A stretch of DNA of 64,000 nt from Alphaproteobacteria bacterium (lineage in GTDB: Bacteria > Pseudomonadota > Alphaproteobacteria > Sphingomonadales > Sphingomonadaceae): positions 124,001 to 188,000 of the forward strand of contig JAUHYZ010000001.1 of NCBI GenBank assembly GCA_030426245.1, written 5' to 3'. Made by a program: the position numbers and the translations under genes. The notes below the pieces were generated by a model. That model was not told the DNA's origin and did no database searches. It was given only the letters and a program-made list of their open reading frames with translations. Below, piece by piece: positions 42,526 to 51,224 of this stretch; the first letter of the stretch is position 1, and each line of letters opens with the position of its first letter.

Positions 42526-43158
42526 ATGAAGGCGGTTGAAACTCGGGCGGCAGCAGACGAAACGGTATCCAACGCGCCGGCGGCCAGCGAACGTGCGCTT
42601 GAGCGCGCTCTTGGGGTTCAGATCAAGCAGGAACGCCGCAAGCTCGACCTTTCGGTCGCCGATCTTGCCAGCGCTGCGGGCATCTCGACCGGCATGATGT
42701 CGAAGATCGAGAACGGCCAGATTTCTCCATCGCTGTCGACCTTGCAGGCCATTTCCGGGGCGCTTTCTGTTCCGCTCAGCAATCTTTTCGCATCCTTCGA
42801 AGATCGGCAGGATTGCTCATACGTGTCGGCGGGAACAGGCTTGGCGATCGAGCGGCGCGGGACCAAGGTTGGGCACGGCTATCAGTTGCTCGGCCACCTT
42901 CTGCGCGGCGACGTGGTGGTCGAACCCTATCTCATCACGCTGTCCGAAGATGCAGAGGCGCATACAAGTTTCCGCCATGCCGGCGTTGAGTTCATCTACA
43001 TGCTGACAGGCGAGGTGATCTATCGCCACGGCACCGACGTTTACCACCTCCATCCAGGCGATTCGCTTCTGTTCGATTCCGGCGCTTTGCATGGCCCGGA
43101 AACACTGATCGAACGGCCGATGACCTACCTTTCGATCATCGTCTATTCGCCCACCTGA
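42526..43158 (+). CDS. XRE-family regulator with C-terminal cupin domain
   Basis: A 210-residue transcription factor. Residues about 33-90 form a helix-turn-helix (LSVADLASAAGISTGMMSKIENGQISPSLSTL); residues about 110-205 form a cupin (GVEFIYMLTGEVIYRHGTDVYHLHPGDSLLFDSGALHGPE) that probably binds an effector. Such XRE-cupin regulators often neighbour glutamine-synthetase-like amine pathways. It stands between dmmC and mgsA, and a strong copy of the regulon motif lies 33 bp after its stop, before mgsA. It is the leading candidate to bind the five related sites in the window. Confidence 0.9.
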   Translation: MKAVETRAAADETVSNAPAASERALERALGVQIKQERRKLDLSVADLASAAGISTGMMSKIENGQISPSLSTLQAISGALSVPLSNLFASFEDRQDCSYVSAGTGLAIERRGTKVGHGYQLLGHLLRGDVVVEPYLITLSEDAEAHTSFRHAGVEFIYMLTGEVIYRHGTDVYHLHPGDSLLFDSGALHGPETLIERPMTYLSIIVYSPT

Positions 43159-43190
43159 GGCAATCGCGCGCTACAGAAGCCTCGTTTCGC

Positions 43191-43213
43191 ATTTTCCTAT
43201 AGAGAAAAAATTG
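43191..43213 (+). promoter_or_regulatory. Putative regulon operator upstream of mgsA
   Basis: The core TTTTCCTATAGAGAAAAAAT (43192-43211) has arms TTTTC and GAAAA seven bases apart and lies 74 bp upstream of the mgsA ATG. It is the copy nearest the XRE-cupin gene. TTGAAA downstream (43224-43229) may be a -35 element. Confidence 0.55.
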
Positions 43214-43286
43214 TTCTTTTTAGTTGAAAACGGGGCCGCTCCAGACTAGGTGAATCGGGAGCAGAAAATTGTAGGGCCGTTGTGAA

Positions 43287-44174
43287 ATGTGCGGGATTGT
43301 CGGGCTGTTTCTGAAGAACAGCAAATATGAATCGCAGCTCGGGGCGCTGATGGCGGATATGCTGTCGGAAATGTCCGATCGCGGGCCGGATAGTGCGGGT
43401 TTCGCAATCTATGGCGGCACGGGCGAAGGACTCAAGATGACCCTTCGTGGCGAGAATCTAATGGATGTTGCGCAGGAGCTTTCCCTCCATCTTGGAGAGA
43501 CCGTGACGTGCAAGCTTCATGGAAGCCATGGCGTGCTGTCTCTGCCGGAGGGTACGGCCGATGATGTCCGTGCATGGCTGGCGGAAAATCACCCCGACAT
43601 CGTGGTGACGGGTGCTGGTAAGCGCATCGAGCTATACAAGGAAGTGGGTCTTCCTGCCGATGTCGCCACCGCTTTCGGTCTCGCCGAGATGTCGGGCACG
43701 CATGGTATCGGCCATACGCGCATGGCAACGGAATCGCGCGTCACGACTGACGGGGCGCATCCTTTCTCGACTGGTCCCGATCAGTGCCTCGTGCACAATG
43801 GTTCGCTCAGCAATCATGCCAGCCTGCGGCGCGTGCTCAAGCACCAGGGCGTGAATATCGAGACCGAGAACGATAGCGAGGTGGCTGCAGGCTATCTCAC
43901 CTGGAAGATGCATGACGGCGCCAGCCTGGCGGAAGCTCTGAAGTCCGGTCTCGAGGATCTGGACGGCTTCTTCACCTTCGTTGTCGGGACGGAGGACGGC
44001 TTTGCTGTCCTGCGCGATCCCATCTCATGCAAGCCGGCCGTGATGGCCGAGACGGATGATTATGTGGCGTTTGCTTCGGAATACCGTGCGCTCGCCGGCC
44101 TTCCCGGAGTGGAAGATGCTCATGTTTTCGAACCCGAGCCATCTCGGGTCTATGCCTGGAGTCACGTGAATTGA
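43287..44174 (+). CDS. mgsA: N-methylglutamate synthase subunit A (class II glutamine amidotransferase)
   Basis: A 295-residue Ntn-hydrolase domain. Met is followed directly by catalytic Cys2 in MCGIVGLF, and DRGPDSAGFAIYG, GIGHTRMATESRVT and HNGSLSNH are the usual substrate loops. In the N-methylglutamate pathway this subunit takes the glutamyl group from gamma-glutamylmethylamide and channels methylamine to the synthase subunit. It overlaps the next gene by 4 bp. The homologous GlxB name is also in use. Confidence 0.9.
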   Translation: MCGIVGLFLKNSKYESQLGALMADMLSEMSDRGPDSAGFAIYGGTGEGLKMTLRGENLMDVAQELSLHLGETVTCKLHGSHGVLSLPEGTADDVRAWLAENHPDIVVTGAGKRIELYKEVGLPADVATAFGLAEMSGTHGIGHTRMATESRVTTDGAHPFSTGPDQCLVHNGSLSNHASLRRVLKHQGVNIETENDSEVAAGYLTWKMHDGASLAEALKSGLEDLDGFFTFVVGTEDGFAVLRDPISCKPAVMAETDDYVAFASEYRALAGLPGVEDAHVFEPEPSRVYAWSHVN

Positions 44175-44860
44175 ACGAGGTCGATCTCAACGAAACATCG
44201 GTCCGCGATTTCAACGGTCAGCTGCATGCACTTGATGATCAAAGCAATGCGCTGGCCTGGCGCGCGCTGAACCCTGCCGGCCGGCATTGCCTGGCAGTCG
44301 GGTTGGATGCGCCGTGTGAGGTCACGATTGCCGGCCATGCCGGGTACTATTGTGCTGGTATGAACAGCCAGGCGACGGTTGTCGTCGAAGGCAATGCGGG
44401 TGTGGGCTGCGCGGAAAACATGATGTCCGGGCATGTCCACGTGAAGGGCGATGTCAGCCAGTCTGCCGGCGCAACCGCACATGGCGGTTTGCTGGTCGTC
44501 GACGGCAACGCTTCGGCGCGCTGCGGTATATCGATGAAAGGCATCGATATCGTGGTGAAGGGGTCGATCGGGCCGATGAGCGCCTTCATGGCGCAGGCCG
44601 GACGCCTGGTTGTGCTGGGCGATGCGGGCGATGCGCTTGGCGATTCAATCTACGAGGCACAGATATTCGTGCGCGGAGACGTGAAGGGATTGGGGGCCGA
44701 CTGCGTCGAGAAGGTCATGCGCGATGAACACGCGCTGGCTCTCCGCGAATTGCTCAAGGCTGCGAATGTCGATGATTCCATCAGCCCGGAAGAGTTCCGG
44801 CGCTTTGGATCCGCCCGTTCGCTCTACAACTTCCATGTCGACAATGCAGGGGCATACTAA
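44171..44860 (+). CDS. mgsB: N-methylglutamate synthase subunit B (GltB C-terminal beta-helix type)
   Basis: A 229-residue right-handed beta-helix protein of the GXGXG / glutamate-synthase alpha C-terminal family; repeated G-x-x-G-x turns (GHAGYYCAGM, GNAGVGCAENM, GDVSQSAGATAHGG, GNASARCGISMKG) mark successive coils. It starts at TTG 44171 overlapping the mgsA stop (TTGA); no other in-frame start is near. It is a structural/channel subunit of the three-part synthase. Confidence 0.88.
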   Translation: MNEVDLNETSVRDFNGQLHALDDQSNALAWRALNPAGRHCLAVGLDAPCEVTIAGHAGYYCAGMNSQATVVVEGNAGVGCAENMMSGHVHVKGDVSQSAGATAHGGLLVVDGNASARCGISMKGIDIVVKGSIGPMSAFMAQAGRLVVLGDAGDALGDSIYEAQIFVRGDVKGLGADCVEKVMRDEHALALRELLKAANVDDSISPEEFRRFGSARSLYNFHVDNAGAY

Positions 44861-44861
44861 A

Positions 44862-46193
44862 ATGAAGTCCGGTGACATACCACGCACCGTGCCGCGGCAA
44901 TCGGCAACATTCGATCCTTACACGATGTCTGAGATCCGGCGTGCAGCGGCCACGGGGATCTACGATATCCGCGGCGGCGGCGCGAAGCGGTCCGTACCGC
45001 ATTTCGACGACTTGCTTTTCCTTGGCGCGTCCATCTCGCGTTATCCCCTGGAAGGCTACCGGGAGAAATGTGCGACCAATGTGACTCTGGGTACGCGTTT
45101 TGCCTCCAAGCCGATCGAACTCGATATTCCGATCACCATTGCCGGGATGAGCTTCGGTTCGCTTTCTGCGCAAGCCAAGGAGGCGCTTGGACGAGGGGCG
45201 ACGATCGCCGGGACGTCCACGACCACGGGCGATGGCGGCATGACGCCTGAGGAGCGCGGCCATTCGAAAAAGCTTGTCTATCAATACCTTCCGAGCCGTT
45301 ACGGGATGAATCCCGCCGATTTGCGCAAGGCCGACGCCATCGAAGTGGTGGTGGGGCAGGGCGCAAAGCCAGGTGGTGGCGGCATGCTGTTGGGGCAGAA
45401 GATCTCCGATCGCGTCGCGGAGATGCGAACGCTGCCCAAGGGGATCGATCAGCGATCCGCATGCCGGCATCCCGACTGGACCGGCCCGGACGATCTCGAG
45501 ATCAAGATCCAGGAATTGCGTGAAATCACCGGTTGGGAAAAGCCGATCTTTATCAAGATCGGTGCCACGCGCCCTTATTATGACGTAGCCTTGGCCGTGA
45601 AGTCTGGGGCTGACGTGGTCGTCCTTGACGGAATGCAGGGCGGCACTGCCGCTACGCAGGATGTGTTTATCGAGCATGTCGGCATTCCGATCCTTTCGGC
45701 GATCCGCCCTGCGGTGCAGTCGCTTCAGGATCTCGGCATGCATCGCAAGGTGCAACTCGTTGTCTCTGGCGGCATCCGCAATGGCGCCGACGTTGCGAAG
45801 GCGCTGGCAATGGGTGCGGACGCCGTTTCCATCGGCACTGCTGCGCTGGTTGCCCTGGGCGACAACGATCCGAAATACGAAAAGGAATATCAGGAGCTTG
45901 GATCCACGGCCGGTGCCTATGACGATTGGCACGAAGGCCAGGATCCCGCCGGGATCACCACCCAGAATCCCGATCTGTCTGCACGGCTCGATCCGATTGC
46001 GGCCGGCCGGCGCTTGGCGAATTATCTCGCAGTGCTGACACTTGAAGCACAAACCATCGCGCGGGCTTGCGGCAAGTCCCATGTCCGCAACCTGGAACCG
46101 GAAGATCTCGTGGCGCTGACCGTGGAGGCTGCCGCCATGGCGCGGGTGCCGCTTGCGGGTACCTCCTGGATTCCCGGGGCCACGACCTATTAG
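44862..46193 (+). CDS. mgsC: N-methylglutamate synthase subunit C (FMN-binding glutamate synthase domain)
   Basis: A 443-residue FMN barrel that joins methylamine and 2-oxoglutarate to form N-methylglutamate. ITIAGMSFGSLSAQAKEALGRGA, GTSTTTGDGGM, QGAKPGGGGMLLG, DGMQGGTAATQDVF and SGGIRNGADVAKALAMGADAV are the conserved flavin and substrate segments of the GltB central domain. It begins 1 bp after mgsB; an in-frame ATG at 44844 is an alternative start. Confidence 0.9.
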   Translation: MKSGDIPRTVPRQSATFDPYTMSEIRRAAATGIYDIRGGGAKRSVPHFDDLLFLGASISRYPLEGYREKCATNVTLGTRFASKPIELDIPITIAGMSFGSLSAQAKEALGRGATIAGTSTTTGDGGMTPEERGHSKKLVYQYLPSRYGMNPADLRKADAIEVVVGQGAKPGGGGMLLGQKISDRVAEMRTLPKGIDQRSACRHPDWTGPDDLEIKIQELREITGWEKPIFIKIGATRPYYDVALAVKSGADVVVLDGMQGGTAATQDVFIEHVGIPILSAIRPAVQSLQDLGMHRKVQLVVSGGIRNGADVAKALAMGADAVSIGTAALVALGDNDPKYEKEYQELGSTAGAYDDWHEGQDPAGITTQNPDLSARLDPIAAGRRLANYLAVLTLEAQTIARACGKSHVRNLEPEDLVALTVEAAAMARVPLAGTSWIPGATTY

Positions 46194-46246
46194 CCGGCGA
46201 GTTCCATTCTACTGAGGCGCCCGCAAACCATCAGGAAGCTAGTCAA

Positions 46247-47545
46247 ATGACCAAATTGTCCAAGATCGCATCGGAAAAAGGCATTTCCTATTTCCTGGTC
46301 AGTTTCACCGATTTGTTCGGTATCCAGCGATCGAAGCTCGTGCCCGCGGCGGCGATCGATGGAATGATGGATGATGGCGCGGGATTTGCCGGCTTTGCCG
46401 CATGGCTGGATCTCAGTCCTGCAGATCCGGACATGTTCGCCGTGCCGGATCCGGACAGCATGATTCAGTTGCCGTGGAAGCCCGAAGTGGCATGGCTTGC
46501 TGCCGATCCAGTTATGGAAGGCAAGCCTGTTGAGCATGCTCCGCGGAACCTGCTCAAGGCACAGATCGCCAAGGCAGCTGAGATGGGTCTGCAGATGAAG
46601 TCTGGCGTGGAGGCGGAGTTCTTCCTTCTTTCGCCGGACGGTGAATCGCTCTCGGACGCAGCCGATACGCAGGAAAAGCCATGCTACGATCAGCAGGCGT
46701 TGATGCGGCGCTATGACACGATCAGCGAAATCTGCGATGCCATGCTTTCGCTCGGCTGGAATCCTTATCAGAACGACCATGAGGACGCGAACGGCCAGTT
46801 CGAAATGAACTGGGATTACGGCGACAGCCTGGAAACGGCCGACCGCCACGCCTTCTTCAAGTTCATGGTCAAATCGGTCGCCGAGAAGAACGGCTTGCGC
46901 GCAACCTTCATGCCCAAGCCATTCAACAACCTGACCGGCAATGGCTGCCACACCCATGTGTCGGTCTGGAAGGGCAAGAAGAACCTGTTCGCGGACGATG
47001 CGGGCGAGCTTGGCCTGTCGGCGCTCGGCTATCAATTCATTGGCGGGCTGCTGCACTCGGCACAGTCTCTGGCGGCAATTACCAACCCGACCGTCAATAG
47101 CTACAAGCGCATCAATGCCCCGCGCACGACTTCGGGTGCAACCTGGTCGCCGAGCTCGATCAGCTACACCGGCAACAACCGCACGCACATGATCCGTATT
47201 CCGGACGATGGACGGTTAGAGCTGCGTCTCGCAGACGGTGCCACGAACCCTTATTTGCTGCAGGCAGCCATTCTGGCGGCCGGTCTGGACGGAATTGCAA
47301 ATGAGAGAGATCCTGGAAAACGGATCGATATCAACATGTATACAGAGGCTCACAAGGCACCCGACGTGCCGAAATTGCCGCTCAACATGCTTGATGCGCT
47401 CAGGGCATTTTCATCATCCAGCGTACTCAAGGATGCCTTTGGCGAAGAGTTCATGGCAGCCTACGCCAAGCTCAAGATGGATGAGTGGAATGCATTCACC
47501 CGGTCGATGACGAATTGGGAACGCGCCAACGCAATCGACTGCTGA
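46247..47545 (+). CDS. gmaS: Gamma-glutamylmethylamide synthetase (type III glutamine synthetase-like)
   Basis: A 432-residue ATP-dependent ligase that couples methylamine to glutamate. The start at 46247 follows AGGAAG. Family landmarks: SFTDLFGIQRSKLVP near the N-terminus, KSGVEAEFFLL (metal Glu), NDHEDANGQFEMNW, NGCHTHVSVWKGKKNLF, TNPTVNSYKRIN and ELRLADGATNPYLL. Its length and close linkage to mgsABC distinguish GmaS from nitrogen-assimilating GlnA, but the specificity itself cannot be read by eye. Confidence 0.9.
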   Translation: MTKLSKIASEKGISYFLVSFTDLFGIQRSKLVPAAAIDGMMDDGAGFAGFAAWLDLSPADPDMFAVPDPDSMIQLPWKPEVAWLAADPVMEGKPVEHAPRNLLKAQIAKAAEMGLQMKSGVEAEFFLLSPDGESLSDAADTQEKPCYDQQALMRRYDTISEICDAMLSLGWNPYQNDHEDANGQFEMNWDYGDSLETADRHAFFKFMVKSVAEKNGLRATFMPKPFNNLTGNGCHTHVSVWKGKKNLFADDAGELGLSALGYQFIGGLLHSAQSLAAITNPTVNSYKRINAPRTTSGATWSPSSISYTGNNRTHMIRIPDDGRLELRLADGATNPYLLQAAILAAGLDGIANERDPGKRIDINMYTEAHKAPDVPKLPLNMLDALRAFSSSSVLKDAFGEEFMAAYAKLKMDEWNAFTRSMTNWERANAIDC

Positions 47546-47614
47546 GGCCGAGTAGCCCCCGGTGCCCAGAGAGAGGCAGCCAGGGCTTGGCCATTCAAGG
47601 GACGGATGGACTGG

Positions 47615-47633
47615 GGGCAGGGCAAGCCTGCCC
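47615..47633. other. Small hairpin between gmaS and methyltransferase
   Basis: GGGCAGG (47615-47621) and CCTGCCC (47627-47633) form a perfect 7-bp stem with loop GCAAG. There is no T-run; it may be a pause or processing site. Confidence 0.4.
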
Positions 47634-47672
47634 GACGGCGTGATGCTGCGTGTGAATGAGGAGGCGAATAAT

Positions 47673-48512
47673 ATGACCGAGCCGATGCCAAATCGCTGGG
47701 CGGGCACGATGGGCAAGCGCTGGCACTCAAACTACACGCAGTTCGAAGGCATGCTGTCCGATGTCGGTGACGCTTTGCTGGAATTCGCGCAGCTCGCACC
47801 CGGCGAAAATGTACTGGATATCGGCTTCGGCGGCGGCGCAACCGCGCTGGATGCGGCGCGATTGATTGGCCCGGAAGGCCAGCTGGTTGGCGTCGACATC
47901 TCGGCCGACCTCGTTCAACTGGCCAACGAGCGTGCGGCGCAGGAAGGCCTTTCCAACGCGCGATTTATCGAGGCCGACGCAGGCACCGTCGAAATTCCGG
48001 ATATGAAGTTCGATGTATTGCTGTCCCGCTTCGGGGTCATGTTTTTCGAAGATCCCTACGCGGCCTTCAAGAACATGCATTCCTTGCTGAAGCCCGGAGC
48101 GCGCGCGGCATTGGCTGTCTGGGCGCCTGCCGAAGGCAATCTGTGGATGAGCAGTATGCGGGATATCGTCGGCAAATATGTTGAGATGCCGCCGGCCGAC
48201 CCGCAAGCTCCCGGCCCGATGGCATTTTCGGATTTTGCCTATTTCACCGACATACTCGAAAAATCAGGCTTTTCGGAAATTTCCAAGAAGGATTGGACTG
48301 GTTCTCTCTATGTCGGTGGCAAGGGGGCGAATCCTTCGCGTGCCGCAGATTTCGGGATGGAATCGCAGTCCGCCGCGGACATGATCGCTGAGCTGCCGGA
48401 AGACACGAAGGCATCCATTCGTGCAGAGCTCCTCGAGCTGGCGACACCCTATTACAACGGTTCCGATGTGGTGATGTCAGGTGATGTCTTCTTCGTCACG
48501 GCAACTGCCTGA
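47673..48512 (+). CDS. Class I SAM-dependent methyltransferase
   Basis: A 279-residue Rossmann methyltransferase. Motif I is VLDIGFGGGATALDAARL (about residues 46-63); motif II GVDISADLVQLANERA, and FDVLLSRFGVMFFEDPYAAFKNMHSLLKPG holds motifs IV/V. The ATG at 47673 follows AGGAGG. It lies 128 bp after gmaS in the same direction. The methyl acceptor is unknown; a small amine or a thiol would fit the neighbourhood, but this is a guess. Confidence 0.85.
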   Translation: MTEPMPNRWAGTMGKRWHSNYTQFEGMLSDVGDALLEFAQLAPGENVLDIGFGGGATALDAARLIGPEGQLVGVDISADLVQLANERAAQEGLSNARFIEADAGTVEIPDMKFDVLLSRFGVMFFEDPYAAFKNMHSLLKPGARAALAVWAPAEGNLWMSSMRDIVGKYVEMPPADPQAPGPMAFSDFAYFTDILEKSGFSEISKKDWTGSLYVGGKGANPSRAADFGMESQSAADMIAELPEDTKASIRAELLELATPYYNGSDVVMSGDVFFVTATA

Positions 48513-48573
48513 GATACGCAGAATTCCTATGGCCGCTTTCATCATCGAATATGCCAGGAATTTCAAAACCTGC

Positions 48574-48592
48574 TATGTTGCAAAGCAGCATA
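48574..48592. promoter_or_regulatory. Putative LysR-type operator upstream of the ABC importer
   Basis: TATGTTGCAAAGCAGCATA is a near-perfect dyad (TATGTTGC / GCAGCATA, 7 of 8 pairs, 3-nt centre) with a T-N11-A pattern. The core TGTTGCAAxGCAGCA recurs at 62421-62435 beside the double LysR gene. It lies 37 bp upstream of the binding-protein start. Confidence 0.55.
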
Positions 48593-48628
48593 AATTGGGT
48601 TTCACGCAATAGACGGGCAGATAGAGCT

Positions 48629-50233
48629 ATGGATCGCAGAGACCTGCTTCGACACACGATCTTTGGCGGTGCAGCTTGCGCATTCGGCCCTCTGGTACTG
48701 GGCGGTTGCGGCTCTTCCGGTTCCTCTGCGAGCGCAAGCGACACCTTGCGGGTGATGACGGCGCAGTCTCTTTCCAGTCTGGATCCGATCTGGACTACGG
48801 CCCCGGGCACCAGGCTGTTCGGCTATCTTGTCTACGATCAGCTGATCGCGATGGACGAGAACTATAACCCTCAGCCGCAAATGGCCGAAGGTTGGACGAC
48901 GGAAGATGAAGGCCGCAGCTATACGATCTCTCTCCGGGACGGATTGAAGTTCCACGATGGTGAACCGGTCAGGGCACAGGACTGCGTGCCGTCGATCGAA
49001 AGATGGATGGCCCGCGACAATTTCGGACAGATCCTTGCGCAGTTCGTCGAGGCGCAGGAAGTCATTGATGACCGCAGCTTCCGGATTCTCCTCAACCGTC
49101 CTGTGCTGCAGCTGCCGGCGGCGCTGGCGAAGTTATCGGCACCGGCTTGTCTGATCATGCCGGAGCGGCTGGCCAAGACCGATCCGGCGGAGCAGGTGAC
49201 GGAGGCCATTGGATCGGGCCCTTTCCGTTTCCTGGCAGACGAATGGGTATCGGGCGCCAGCTCCGCCTATGCCCGTTTCGAAGACTATGTTCCCCGCGAC
49301 GAACCGGTCTCGGGCTTGGCGGGCGGAAGGGTTCCGGCGATCGGGCGTATCGAGATCAGCCAGGTTTCGGACCCTTCGACGGCCATGTCCGCATTGATGG
49401 GCGGAGAACAGGATTATTGGGATGCGCCGCCGCACGATCTCGTTCCCTTGCTGAGGCAGGATGACGGTATCGAAGTTCGGCGACGTACCACTTCGAGCGT
49501 CTATTATATGATGCAATTCAATCATCTGCAGGCGCCTTTTAACAATCTTGCGATGCGCCGGGCGGTCGCAATGGCGGTGGATCAATCGCAATTCCTGGCG
49601 GCGGTGTCGGAGCCTGGTTCTTCGGAGGCCTGCTACAGCTACTATTCCTGTGAATCTCCGTATGCTTCCGATGTCGGCAGCGAGTTGATGCGCGATACCG
49701 ACATGGAGGATGCAAAGGCCGCGCTGGCAGAGGCGGGCTATAACGGCGAAAAGGTTGTTCTGCTGGCGACCATGGAAGGGCCCAACGCCGGCTTGGGCCA
49801 AGTGGCGGAAGATTTGTTCCGCAGGCTGGGCCTCAATGTCGAACTCGTCGGGATGGACTTTGCGTCTATCACTCAGCGCAGAACCAACCGCCAGTCGGTC
49901 GATCAGGGTGGCTGGAGTGTATTCCTCACTGCCTGGCTTGGTGACGATATCAACAATCCGGCAGTCCACCCCATGCTGCGCGGAGCCGGAGAAGAAGGCT
50001 ATTCCGGCTGGGCAAGCGATCCTGAACTGGAGCGGCTGAGAGTGGAATGGGCAGTTGCTGGAACCGAGGCCGAACAGAAGGATATCGCGCGGACGATTCA
50101 GGAGCGGGGATATGCGAACATTCCTTATGTTCCGCTTGGATCGTCTCGCCTGGAATCGGCCTATAGCAAGAACTTAACAGGAATTTTCGATACGCCCGTC
50201 AATGTCTACTGGAACATAGGAAAGTCCGCTTGA
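48629..50233 (+). CDS. ABC transporter substrate-binding protein, family 5 (lipoprotein)
   Basis: A 534-residue extracytoplasmic binding protein of the peptide/nickel/opine family. MDRRDLLRHTIFGG carries a twin-arginine-like N-terminus and is followed by lipobox Leu24-Gly-Gly-Cys27. The domain-1 entry TLRVMTAQSLSSLDPIWTT and WTTEDEGRSYTISLRDGLKFHDGEPV are typical. It delivers a peptide-like or small N-containing solute to the two permeases encoded next. Linkage to amidase and decarboxylase genes suggests a cyclic or N-acyl compound. Confidence 0.88.
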   Translation: MDRRDLLRHTIFGGAACAFGPLVLGGCGSSGSSASASDTLRVMTAQSLSSLDPIWTTAPGTRLFGYLVYDQLIAMDENYNPQPQMAEGWTTEDEGRSYTISLRDGLKFHDGEPVRAQDCVPSIERWMARDNFGQILAQFVEAQEVIDDRSFRILLNRPVLQLPAALAKLSAPACLIMPERLAKTDPAEQVTEAIGSGPFRFLADEWVSGASSAYARFEDYVPRDEPVSGLAGGRVPAIGRIEISQVSDPSTAMSALMGGEQDYWDAPPHDLVPLLRQDDGIEVRRRTTSSVYYMMQFNHLQAPFNNLAMRRAVAMAVDQSQFLAAVSEPGSSEACYSYYSCESPYASDVGSELMRDTDMEDAKAALAEAGYNGEKVVLLATMEGPNAGLGQVAEDLFRRLGLNVELVGMDFASITQRRTNRQSVDQGGWSVFLTAWLGDDINNPAVHPMLRGAGEEGYSGWASDPELERLRVEWAVAGTEAEQKDIARTIQERGYANIPYVPLGSSRLESAYSKNLTGIFDTPVNVYWNIGKSA

Positions 50234-50282
50234 GCGTGGGGCTGAGAGACTTTGCGCGGTTTGGCTCACGAGGTTATAGCCC

Positions 50283-51224
50283 ATGCTCGGCTATGTGATC
50301 CGCAGGGCTCTGCTCACCATCCCAGTGGTCGCAATTGTCGCGGCGATCGTTTTCGCAATGCTCTATTTCACTCCTGGCGATCCGGCGCTGGTCATTGCCG
50401 GCGATCAGGCGACACCGGCACAGATCGAGCGTATTCGCGTTGCATTGCATCTCGATCAACCGCCCTATGTCCGTTTCTTTGCCTGGATTGGGCAGTTTTT
50501 GCAGGGCGATCTGGGCGTATCCGTATTTACCGGCCAACCGGTGACCTACATGATCGCACAGCGGCTTGAGCCCACTCTGTCGCTGGTGGTTCTGGCTGTG
50601 TTGATCTCGGTTGGCGTTGGTGTACCGGCCGGCGTTATCGCCGCGTGGCGGCAGGGCGGCACTTTCGACAAGGTGTTTGTTGCTGCAAGCACCTTTTCCT
50701 TTTCGGTGCCGGTGTTCATTTCCGCTTACGGGCTGGCCTACATCTTCGCCACAACGCTAGGCTGGCTGCCGGTGCAGGGCTTTTCCCCGATACAGGACGG
50801 CCTGGGCGATTTCGTTTCGCGCCTCATCATGCCGGCAATTGCGATCAGCATGATCTATGCGACCTTGATCGCCAACGTAACGCGATCGTCCATGCTGGAC
50901 GTACTTGGTCAGGATTACATTCGAACCGCGATTACCAAGGGTGTTCCGCGCAGTCAGGTGCTTTTCCGTCATGCGCTGAAGAACGCCGCGATACCTGTAA
51001 TCACGGTTGTCGGTAACGGCATTGGCGTCCTGATCGGCGGTACCGTCATCATTGAGACGATCTTTGCCATTCCCGGGATCGGACGGCTTACCGTGGATGC
51101 GATCATGCATCGCGACTATCCGGTGATCCAGGGTGTCGTACTGCTCTCCAGCATCGCTTACGTGCTGCTCAATCTCATAGTCGACCTGACCTACGTCGTC
51201 TTCGATCCGAGGGTCCGATATTGA
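50283..51224 (+). CDS. ABC transporter permease (DppB type)
   Basis: A 313-residue inner-membrane permease with six hydrophobic helices. The N-terminus MLGYVIRRALLTIPVVAIVAAIVF and LDQPPYVRFFAWIGQFLQGDLGVSVFTGQPV are DppB landmarks; the EAA loop (YIRTAITKGVPRSQVLFRHALKNA) contacts the ATPase. It ends overlapping the second permease start. Confidence 0.9.
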   Translation: MLGYVIRRALLTIPVVAIVAAIVFAMLYFTPGDPALVIAGDQATPAQIERIRVALHLDQPPYVRFFAWIGQFLQGDLGVSVFTGQPVTYMIAQRLEPTLSLVVLAVLISVGVGVPAGVIAAWRQGGTFDKVFVAASTFSFSVPVFISAYGLAYIFATTLGWLPVQGFSPIQDGLGDFVSRLIMPAIAISMIYATLIANVTRSSMLDVLGQDYIRTAITKGVPRSQVLFRHALKNAAIPVITVVGNGIGVLIGGTVIIETIFAIPGIGRLTVDAIMHRDYPVIQGVVLLSSIAYVLLNLIVDLTYVVFDPRVRY

